Source: Paracoccaceae bacterium (GTDB lineage: Bacteria > Pseudomonadota > Alphaproteobacteria > Rhodobacterales > Rhodobacteraceae). From it: a stretch of 6,091 bases of DNA. Below, piece by piece: positions 1 through 5,468 of this stretch (positions within the stretch are counted from its first letter, which is position 1; the number at the start of each line of letters is the position of its first letter). The stretch spans positions 1 through 6,091 of the forward strand of contig JAPOSK010000494.1 of assembly GCA_026709725.1 (NCBI GenBank), written 5' to 3'. A program made the position numbers and the translations under genes. The notes below the pieces were generated by a model. That model did not search any database, was not told where the DNA came from, and worked only from the letters and a program-made list of their open reading frames with translations.

Positions 1-314
1 TGTGCCCCGGTGAGGCTCGACACGTAAGCGGTATACTTCAGTGCCTGCCATGTCACGTCGCGACCGCTGTCGTCAAGTTTGTTCTCAATCACCACCAACT
101 GCCCGTCCTTGCCCAGTGCCAAAAGGTCAAGCCGTTCCCGCGTGTCGGCGAAACCGTCGAATTCCTTCTGAATGATCAGAAGCTCCCCGCCCAAGGCATC
201 AGGTTGTCCAACCAGCCATTCCTGCAGATGCTCCCGCTCATGCAGGTTGAAATCAGAGAAACGCTTTTCTTCAAGTTGAGCAATACGGTTTTCAGAACGA
301 TTGACCCGGAACAT
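1..314 (-). CDS. PD-(D/E)XK nuclease-like protein, DUF4268 type (N-terminal 104 residues, runs off window)
   Basis: The ATG at 314 overlaps the hsdS stop codon in a TGATG arrangement and is preceded by GAGGAGG (322-328) with a 7-nt gap, so the start is well supported. The frame stays open to position 1, giving 104 residues. Visible motifs fit a PD-(D/E)XK nuclease core: E44 in GGELL, D63 in RLDLLAL, E77-x-K79 in VVIENK, and Q90/Y94 in WQALKY, the QxxxY signature of RecB-like folds. The strand 'RLDLLALGKDGQLVVIENK' also resembles the catalytic region of NucS-type nucleases. From memory, proteins of this kind with a C-terminal DUF4268 domain are often encoded beside type I restriction genes. 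Its job there is not established as far as I know; an accessory nuclease or a DNA-end-binding role is inference. The C-terminal part cannot be assessed. The family call is fairly sure and the function is unsure. Confidence 0.8.
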   Translation of the reverse strand, partial: MFRVNRSENRIAQLEEKRFSDFNLHEREHLQEWLVGQPDALGGELLIIQKEFDGFADTRERLDLLALGKDGQLVVIENKLDDSGRDVTWQALKYTAYVSSLTGA

Positions 315-1555
315 CAGACGACCTCCTCTACCTGCTCCCTTGCCTCACCCACGTGCAACTCTACAGACATCTTCCGCGGCAGAAGCGTGTCGCGAAGAGC
401 AGCAAGGGTTTGGTTTTCCTTCTTTCCATCTTCAATCCTTTCGATCAGAAGAGTCCCTGCTATGGAGAAAGCATGCAACACATTCTCAGAGGCCAGAACA
501 ATTTCCTGTGCCAAAACTACCTCGGGTCTGACAGCTGGATAACATCCACCGTCAGCGAGGTTGGCCAGAGATTCGATTGTCTCCAGATGGGTGGCTGCAA
601 GGTAGATCAAAGCTGCATTTTGACTTAGCTTCGGTCGCAAGTCAGCGAAGCCTGTGCTTCCCGTGAGGCCATCTCTCGGCACAAAGGAGAATGAGCCGTT
701 TCCGGGCCTGACAGTCCCGATAATGGTATCGCCTGATGCAAGCGATAAGCGCGCACGAGACGGCGCATCCTCCCACTTGTAAGCTGTAGTGGACTCAATC
801 ATTCCCCATTTTGTGTTTCCAAGATCGACGTATTCGATCTGCTCTGGGTGTCTTTTCTTCGTGTGCTTGGTAGGGTTGAGATTGGCAACACAACCCAAGG
901 TGCCACATTTCCACCCCACTGGCAAACCATCCCGATCGAATCTATCGGGGAACAAGGCGGCAGTTTGGGCATCCATGTGGGCCGGGGCGCGGCCTGCAGC
1001 CTTGGCATAAACAGGGTCGAAATCAACGAACCACGACCGATAAAGTGCCCGCGCCATCGCTTCCAGAGTCGCCGCCATCCTGCGGTTCAACTCAATCTTG
1101 TTGTCCAGCGCTCCAAGTGCCGCTGCAATCTCGCTTTGTTCATGTAAACAGGGCACTTCGATCTCGAAGCGTTGAAGTGCGGCTTTGTCGCCGCGCGGCA
1201 TTTTTGCTCCGATTGATGTACGGACTGAATACTCGGTGAAATCCCTCCGGAGGAGGGTGTAGTATAAAAACTGGTTGCTAAGAACTTTTGGGTCGGCACG
1301 AAATACCAACACATCATTCGAACAAGCACCATCACGATCTGCAAACCAGATCTTCCTGAAATATGTGCGAATGTTGGAAAACAGCACATCACCTTTGAAA
1401 TATTGAGTGCATTTTCCAGTAGGCACCGACGACTTCCCAAACACCACTCCACGGGCATCAGGGCGCATGCAATCTGTTGAAACATAAGCGGAGGCATCAA
1501 ATCTTTCCGGGGAAATCTTCTCCGTTTCTATAGATGAAACATCAGAGATTCTCAT
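314..1555 (-). CDS. hsdS: Type I restriction-modification system specificity subunit HsdS
   Basis: This is the 413-residue DNA-recognition subunit that, with two HsdM subunits, forms the methyltransferase and, with HsdR, the restriction complex. The architecture is the usual two-fold repeat. The first target-recognition domain spans about residues 1-138, including FKGDVLFSNIRTYFRKIWFA. The central conserved helical region follows at about 139-185 (EQSEIAAALGALDNKIELNR, then ALYRSWFVDFDPV). The second recognition domain spans about 212-360, opening with GLPVGW and containing SGDTIIGTVRPGNGS. A C-terminal conserved helix at about 365-395 (IERIEDGKKENQTLAALRDT) ends in the LLPR motif. The length is normal and no internal break is seen. 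The ATG at 1555 overlaps the hsdM stop (ATGA) and has GGAG at 1564-1567. The two recognition domains differ from each other, so a bipartite asymmetric target is expected; its sequence cannot be read from here. Confidence 0.95.
   Translation of the reverse strand: MRISDVSSIETEKISPERFDASAYVSTDCMRPDARGVVFGKSSVPTGKCTQYFKGDVLFSNIRTYFRKIWFADRDGACSNDVLVFRADPKVLSNQFLYYTLLRRDFTEYSVRTSIGAKMPRGDKAALQRFEIEVPCLHEQSEIAAALGALDNKIELNRRMAATLEAMARALYRSWFVDFDPVYAKAAGRAPAHMDAQTAALFPDRFDRDGLPVGWKCGTLGCVANLNPTKHTKKRHPEQIEYVDLGNTKWGMIESTTAYKWEDAPSRARLSLASGDTIIGTVRPGNGSFSFVPRDGLTGSTGFADLRPKLSQNAALIYLAATHLETIESLANLADGGCYPAVRPEVVLAQEIVLASENVLHAFSIAGTLLIERIEDGKKENQTLAALRDTLLPRKMSVELHVGEAREQVEEVV
322..328 (-). promoter_or_regulatory. 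Ribosome binding site of the nuclease-like gene, inside hsdS
   Basis: GAGGAGG lies within the last codons of hsdS, 7 nt before the ATG at 314. A strong Shine-Dalgarno sequence embedded in the upstream gene, together with the TGATG overlap, indicates that the nuclease-like protein is translated in step with HsdS. Confidence 0.7.
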
Positions 1556-3090
1556 CCTAACAACTCCAACCGCTCTTTGATCTCTTTTTCCAACCTTCGC
1601 CCTTGGGCAAACTGTCCGTACAAGTCCCCCATCAGGCGGGTAAACTTTTCCTCGAAGGGTTCATCGTCTTCTTCGGCAGCCCTGTGCCCTACATAGCGGC
1701 CCGGCGTCATGACGAAGTTGTGCTTGGCGATCTCTTCCTTGTCCGCGGATCTACAGAAGCCTGGCACATCTTCATATTCGCCTGCGTCCGCTTCGCCCCG
1801 CCATGCATGATAAGCGGTGGCGATGCGGGTGACCTCGTCCGGCGACATCTCTTTCTGCTTGCGGCTGCCCGGCACCAGCGCACCCATCTTTCGGGCATCA
1901 ACGAACAGCACCTCGCCCCGCCGATCACGCAGATTGACGTCTCTGGCGATGCCGCCGGACTTGTCCTTGGCCAGAATCCACAGGCAGGCCGGAATCTGGG
2001 TGCCGTAGAACAACTGCCCCGGCAATGCCACCATGGCATCCACCGCATCGCCCTCGACCAGCGCACGGCGGATGTCGCCTTCACCCCCTGATATGGACGA
2101 CATGGAACCATTGGCCATGACCACGCCACCGATGCCCAAGGCCGAAAGGTGATGATGGATGTGTTGAATCCAGGCAAAATTGGCGTTGCCCACCGGTGGC
2201 GGGCCATATTTCCAGCGTACATCCTCACGCAGCAACTCACCTGACCAGTCGGAGATGTTGAAAGGTGGATTGGCAAGGATAAAGTCAAACCGCTCATCGG
2301 CAAAGGCATCCTTGAGAAGGGTGCCCTCCGAGTTCCAGCGGATGTCGCCAAAAATGCCCCGAATGGCAAGGTTCATCCGTGCAAGACCATATGTCGTGTG
2401 GTTACGTTCTTGCCCGTAGACGGCAATATCGTTCTTTTTACCCTTGTGAGCGTCAATGAACTTTTCGGACTGAACGAAGAAGCCCCCTGTCCCGCAACAG
2501 GGATCATAGACGCGGCCTCTGGTAGGCTCGATCATCTCGATCAGGGTATCGACAACAGATTTTGGTGTATAGAACTCTCCACCCCGTTTCCCCTCGGCTG
2601 AAGCAAATTCCCCGATGAAATACTCATAGACTCGACCGATCAGATCAAAGTCCTCGTCATTACCGGCCAGTTTGAAATTGGTGAACAGGTCCATGAGACC
2701 GGACAGCATGCCACGGTCCATGCTTTCCTTGCCATAGACCTTTGGCAGTGCGCCCTTCAGACTTTCGTTATCAGCCTCGATTGTACGCATCGCATCGTCG
2801 AGCATAACCCCAATCTCGGGACTCTTGGCGTTCTGTGCCAGATAGAACCAGCGTGCTTTCTCTGGCACCCAGAAGATGTTTTCAGCCAGATATTCATCCC
2901 GATCTTCTGCATCCGAACCAGAGGTTTCCGTCAGCCTGTCATGCAGACGCTGAAAGGATTCCGAAACGTACCGCAGGAAGATCATTCCAAGCACCACATG
3001 CTTATACTCGCCGGGATCCATGGTGCCCCACATCTTGTCCGCAGCGGCAAAAAGGGTTCTCTCTATGCTCATTTCATACAACCCATGCAT
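1552..3090 (-). CDS. hsdM: Type I restriction-modification system DNA methyltransferase subunit HsdM
   Basis: This adenine-N6 DNA methyltransferase of a type I system uses S-adenosylmethionine and modifies the target chosen by HsdS. From the ATG at 3090 it has 512 residues, the usual family size. The N-terminal helical HsdM domain (about 7-150) contains DPGEYKHVVLGMIFLRYVSE. The catalytic domain follows, with GGEFYTPKSVV at 170-180, the AdoMet-binding motif I YDPCCGTGGF at 195-204, the catalytic motif IV NPPF at 274-277, and LPGQLFYGTQIPACLWIL at 356-373. NFVMTPGRYVG (458-468) is the typical C-terminal signature. The real start may be the in-frame ATG at 3072 (MSIERTLFAAADKM), where family similarity begins. 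It has only a weak GGG upstream, and the 3090 ATG has no clear ribosome binding site. The gene overlaps hsdS by 4 nt, which suggests one operon. No motif is missing, so it appears functional. Confidence 0.95.
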   Translation of the reverse strand: MHGLYEMSIERTLFAAADKMWGTMDPGEYKHVVLGMIFLRYVSESFQRLHDRLTETSGSDAEDRDEYLAENIFWVPEKARWFYLAQNAKSPEIGVMLDDAMRTIEADNESLKGALPKVYGKESMDRGMLSGLMDLFTNFKLAGNDEDFDLIGRVYEYFIGEFASAEGKRGGEFYTPKSVVDTLIEMIEPTRGRVYDPCCGTGGFFVQSEKFIDAHKGKKNDIAVYGQERNHTTYGLARMNLAIRGIFGDIRWNSEGTLLKDAFADERFDFILANPPFNISDWSGELLREDVRWKYGPPPVGNANFAWIQHIHHHLSALGIGGVVMANGSMSSISGGEGDIRRALVEGDAVDAMVALPGQLFYGTQIPACLWILAKDKSGGIARDVNLRDRRGEVLFVDARKMGALVPGSRKQKEMSPDEVTRIATAYHAWRGEADAGEYEDVPGFCRSADKEEIAKHNFVMTPGRYVGHRAAEEDDEPFEEKFTRLMGDLYGQFAQGRRLEKEIKERLELLG

Positions 3091-3213
3091 TGATGCTGAT
3101 GGATACTTGGCAAAGCTGTAGCTCTGTCAGTTCGAACCCTGCCCTGCGCCAACGCCCTCAAATCCTGATCCATTCATTCCCATATCCGCCATATCCGCCA
3201 AGCCCAAAACCAT
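3091..3213. other. Non-coding gap upstream of hsdM
   Basis: This short stretch separates hsdM from the ParE remnant and should hold the promoter of the minus-strand hsdM-hsdS operon. I find no convincing -35/-10 pair. The best partial match is CTGACA (minus strand, near 3128) with AT-poor sequence about 17 nt downstream. It also contains the 9-bp tandem duplication listed separately. Confidence 0.4.
3181..3198. repeat. Two tandem copies of a 9-bp unit upstream of hsdM
   Basis: CATATCCGC occurs twice back to back, about 90-110 bp upstream of the hsdM start. It may be a recent slippage duplication in decaying sequence or a pair of direct-repeat regulator sites. Two copies alone do not decide this. 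Confidence 0.5.
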
Positions 3214-3515
3214 TTCGAAAACAGTCAATCTGATGCAAACACTTATGCAGAACCGTTACAGATCCAATGTCATCATTCGAGCGATATCGCCAATCGACGA
3301 AGTGCCTCCTGTATCGAAAGAGTGAGTCATCCACTTTCGAGCATAACCCAACTCGACTGGGATCGGTTTGACAAGATCCGATGCACCACGATCCTGCCAA
3401 AGGTGGTGTGCGGTCCCGCGACGGACTGCACAGCCTGAACCTCACCCCATCTGTCACGGGTGTGGTGGCATATCTCGTCAAGGCGGTGGGCACTACCTTC
3501 TGGCTGCGGATTAGT
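3214..3515 (-). pseudogene. ParE/RelE-family toxin remnant, frameshifted and without a start
   Basis: Two pieces of a ParE-like mRNA-interferase/gyrase-poison fold are readable on the minus strand in different frames. The N-terminal piece (about 3515-3430) reads NPQPEGSAHRLDEICHHTRD followed by RWGEVQA, matching the usual 'LSP-A--DLDEIW-HTR-RWGE-QA' opening helices. The C-terminal piece, one frame away (about 3355-3214), reads DPSRVG, then SLFRYRRHFVDWRYRSNDDI and GSVTVLHKCLHQIDCF. This matches the strand-rich end of ParE ('R-GSH-IFYR---D-I-IVRVLH-RMD'). The middle helix is degraded, no start codon lies in the first frame, and an in-frame stop precedes it. Gene order, antitoxin then toxin on one strand, agrees with parDE. 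The match was made by eye from family knowledge. The C-terminal frame belongs to a longer open stretch (3541-3158) that is not itself a gene. No active toxin is expected. Confidence 0.6.
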
Positions 3516-3776
3516 GGCACAGGATTAGAGCCTGGTTCCACGCGATTATATCAGCCACCGTCAGGGCTCCGCAACTCTCTTCCGGTGCACAAAAAGGCAC
3601 GGCTCAGCTCTTCTTTCAGATACTCTCTCCACCCGCTCCCTGTCTTTCCAAATCAGATCCCGAATGGATTTACTGAAGCTCCTGCAGGTCCGGCTTTCAC
3701 CTGTATTCTCCACCATGAAATCACCGAGCCTGCCGTTGATGCGAATAGTCAGGGTAGGTTGTGCATGCCATGACAC
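3511..3776 (-). pseudogene. ParD-like ribbon-helix-helix antitoxin, broken by frameshifts
   Basis: The minus-strand frame from the GTG at 3776 contains TLTIRINGRLGDFMVENTGE followed by SFSKSIRDLIWKDRERVER. This is the DNA-binding ribbon (TLTIRI) and two helices of a ParD/CopG-type antitoxin. After about 3624 the family pattern leaves this frame: YLKEELSRAF is in the next frame, and LTVADIIAWN, equivalent to the usual 'PLTA-D-IARN' end, is in a third, with the stop at 3513-3511. The first shift is explained by one extra G in GAGAGAG (ancestor E-R-Y-L-K-E). The translation signal is also out of register: AGGAGG at 3776-3781 is placed for the ATG at 3771, which is in a different frame from TLTIRI. 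At least two, probably three, lesions therefore inactivate the toxin-neutralising C-terminus. An N-terminal repressor fragment might still be made from GTG, but this is unlikely. Confidence 0.7.
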
Positions 3777-3781
3777 CTCCT
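3776..3781 (-). promoter_or_regulatory. Shine-Dalgarno sequence of the decayed parD gene
   Basis: AGGAGG on the minus strand lies 4 nt before the ATG at 3771-3769. It is a near-perfect ribosome binding site left in front of a gene that can no longer be read in frame, which supports the view that a functional antitoxin once started here. Confidence 0.55.
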
Positions 3782-3829
3782 GTGCCTTGCATGGTGTGCG
3801 ATATCATTATTGACTGATCCACAACAAGC

Positions 3830-3845
3830 GGGGAAACGTTTCCCC
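3830..3845. promoter_or_regulatory. Perfect 16-bp palindrome, possible operator
   Basis: GGGGAAACGTTTCCCC is a perfect inverted repeat with no spacer. It sits between the divergent parD remnant (start about 3771) and the plus-strand gene at 3931. Symmetry without a T-run argues for a dimeric repressor or RHH-type operator rather than a terminator. It may be the old operator of the ParDE module. The binding protein is unknown. Confidence 0.45.
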
Positions 3846-3894
3846 AGTCACCACCCTCATTGCCCAAATCCGCCGCCGGGCCCGAGCCATTTCC

Positions 3895-3924
3895 TCGACA
3901 GGCCTGCCCGCCAGGTGCTACGCT
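3895..3924 (+). promoter_or_regulatory. Possible promoter for a leaderless transcript of the 3931 gene
   Basis: TCGACA (3895-3900) and TACGCT (3919-3924) are spaced 18 bp apart and resemble -35 and -10 boxes. The expected transcription start, about 7 nt after the -10 box, falls on the GTG start codon at 3931. That would explain why no ribosome binding site is visible. The match to consensus is partial and made by eye. Confidence 0.3.
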
Positions 3925-3930
3925 GGATAT

Positions 3931-4149
3931 GTGGCAGATGATGACAGCATCCGAGAGCGACTGGCCCGTCTGGAGGAACGCATGAACACACATCGGGCGG
4001 AATACGAGAGCGCCCTCGACCGGCTCCGGGCCGACATGGCCCGCCGTGACATCAAGACAGCCAGACGTGACAACCGACTCCTCTGGGCCATCATCGGCTT
4101 GGCCATCGCCGTCATTGTGGTGTTGGCGCGCCTGGTCGTCGTGGGGTGA
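3931..4149 (+). CDS. Small coiled-coil protein with one C-terminal transmembrane helix (unknown function)
   Basis: This 72-residue protein starts at GTG (3931). Residues 5-45 are highly charged with heptad-like spacing (IRERLARLEERMNTHRAEYE, then ALDRLRADMARRD), predicting a long amphipathic helix or coiled coil. Residues 50-70 (LLWAIIGLAIAVIVVLARLV) form a single hydrophobic helix at the C-terminus, so it is likely a tail-anchored inner-membrane protein with its coiled coil in the cytoplasm. Third codon positions are rich in G/C, supporting real coding. No Shine-Dalgarno is visible at a normal distance; AGGTG at 3913 is too far. Leaderless translation is possible. It is the only plus-strand gene here, divergent from the parD remnant. 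I cannot name a family. Similar short coiled-coil/TM proteins are encoded in many alphaproteobacterial accessory regions and near phage or mobile genes, but that does not fix a function. Confidence 0.6.
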   Translation: MADDDSIRERLARLEERMNTHRAEYESALDRLRADMARRDIKTARRDNRLLWAIIGLAIAVIVVLARLVVVG

Positions 4150-4550
4150 TCTCCATCGACAACCCCAGATGGATCGGCATCCAACCGGGATTGGCCTGCA
4201 GGGAATAATGGCCGTGTTTCGGTTTTGTGGTCGGCCCTGAAACCCGTTCTTGATGTTCTTTGCATGGTATTCATCGATGTCACCCCATTTTTCCCGGATT
4301 CCCCCTCCCCGATTCGTGAAAAACGCCAGGGCAGGGCAATTTTCGCGGCAGACAGGTGCCAGCGGCATGCTCACGGGCACAGAATTCCACCAATGCTGCC
4401 ATCGGGGAGACCAAGGGGCACCGGCCCCCTCTTCAGGCTCTTTCCCTGCCGCGTTGTCATGGAATCTTTCGAGCCGGATCTGTGATGATGTTTGCCGCGT
4501 GCCACTCTGAGATGTAATGTCCCGGGCTCCAAGGAGGCAGAAGCAGCGGC
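4150..4550. other. About 400 bp without a recognisable gene
   Basis: No frame shows a recognisable domain or a start with a good ribosome binding site. The minus strand reads open for a long way through part of it (REKWGDIDEYHAKNIKNG near 4300-4235), but the same frame continues antisense through the 3931 gene, so it is probably not a gene. A GGGGC-ACCG-GCCCC hairpin at 4415-4428 lies downstream of abiEii without a T-run. The region may be decayed coding sequence, but I cannot identify a parent. Confidence 0.5.
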
Positions 4551-5467
4551 CTACATCCTGAAATCACCGGAATGATTCGGATTGTGGTCCACCCATGGTT
4601 CTTTTGACCGCACGAAAAGATCATTGAGAGCGTGCTGCATGAAGTCCAGAAACCCATCGCGGGCAAAACTTTTCTCGATAACGGATTCCGGCAGGAATCG
4701 TTCCATTTCAGATAGAAAAGCGCGGAAATTCAATATCCTTGGGAGACACCCTGCCGCCTCATCAACAAGACTTGGAAAATTCACCACGGCATAGTCCGAA
4801 ACCCTGCGTTTGATCAGGTCTGTGCGCAAATCTGTCCCATTGCGGACCATCCATTGCAGGTCCCAGAGATCCCGATGACACGGGCGGGTTTTCAGGGCCG
4901 ATGCAAAGGCCACAATTTTATCAGCCATGATCTCCTCCCTGCTCTGAACACGCAGCAGAATGTCCTCATATCCTGAGGGAAGAAAATCATAATTGCGCAC
5001 AAGCGGCATCAGCCTGGAATCATGAGCCGGAACATTTGCGACTTCGAATTTGATTCTTTGTCGGGGCGGGTCCACACGCCCGGGGCGCGTTGTCACGGAA
5101 ATCTGCCAGCGATGCACAATTATTTTCCCCTGTTTTCCAGCCCACCTGGATCGGGATATTGAATGGAGGCCTTGAGTCCATACTGTTTGCCCAGATGGTC
5201 GGTCAGGATGTCGGCGAGCGGGGCCAAGCGATCCTGTTTGAAATCTTTGCCACCGACGAAGTCAAGATCCTCACTGAATCGGGATGAGCGGCAGCAGAGT
5301 CGCAGGGATGTTCCTCCCTGGAATGTTAGGGAATTGAGGAGTTCGGCCTTGTCGAGTGCAAACAGAATATCATAGTGGAGCAGTTCCTTCTCAATAACAG
5401 GCCTTAAGTTGCTCCACCCCGGATCAGACATGGCTCTGTCAACCAAGGTGTTGAAATCGGCTTTCAA
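4551..5467 (-). pseudogene. abiEii: AbiEii nucleotidyltransferase toxin, split by a -1 frameshift
   Basis: AbiEii is the toxin of type IV AbiE abortive-infection systems, a DNA-polymerase-beta-like nucleotidyltransferase. Here the gene reads about 305 codons in total, normal for the family, but in two frames. Part one (5467-5120, 115 codons) starts at TTG with GGGAGGAGG 4 nt upstream. It carries GGTSLRL (51-57) and RFSEDLDF (63-70), the nucleotide-binding and metal-binding motifs. It stops at TAA right after ENRGK. Part two (from about 5123 to 4551) continues in the -1 frame as KIIVHRWQISV, then RQRIKFEVANVP, NYDFLPSGY, REEIMADKIVA and HRDLWDLQW. These are the conserved downstream motifs, including the ADK lysine. 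Restoring one A in the A4 run at 5123-5126 rejoins the frames. All known motifs are otherwise present, so the break is recent, programmed, or a sequencing error. Confidence 0.85.
5123..5129 (-). other. G-GGA-AAA slippery-type heptamer at the AbiEii frame break
   Basis: In the frame of the upstream part, the codons are AGG-GGA-AAA-TAA. The last seven bases before the stop, G GGA AAA, fit the X-XXY-YYZ pattern used for -1 ribosomal frameshifting. A -1 slip gives exactly the frame in which AbiEii continues. I see no strong stem or pseudoknot in the usual 5-9 nt downstream spacing. Confidence 0.45.
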
Positions 5468-5468
5468 T

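Noticed and set aside
1603..2091. 162-codon plus-strand frame opposite hsdM
   Set aside because: It lies wholly inside the strongly supported hsdM gene on the opposite strand and resembles nothing known.
3128..3150. TTCGAAC similar to a tRNA T-loop near hsdM
   Set aside because: The flanking bases do not form a 5-bp T-stem on either strand and no other tRNA arms are present; TTCGAA is a chance palindrome.
3158..3541. 127-codon open frame on the minus strand as a gene in its own right
   Set aside because: Only its middle-to-late part carries ParE-like sequence; its first part is out of frame with the ParE N-terminus and antitoxin end. It is better read as a fragment of the broken toxin.
3381..3773. 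130-codon open frame on the plus strand
   Set aside because: It is antisense to the ParD/ParE remnants and has no recognisable domain.
3721..4380. 219-codon open frame on the minus strand
   Set aside because: It runs antisense through the well-supported small gene at 3931-4149 and through the palindrome region, has no ribosome binding site, and its composition (runs of HDDQARQHHNDGDGQADDG) is what antisense of a GC-rich gene gives.
4415..4428. GGGGC-ACCG-GCCCC hairpin as the abiE terminator
   Set aside because: The stem is only 5 bp and no T-run follows on the minus strand, so an intrinsic terminator is not supported.
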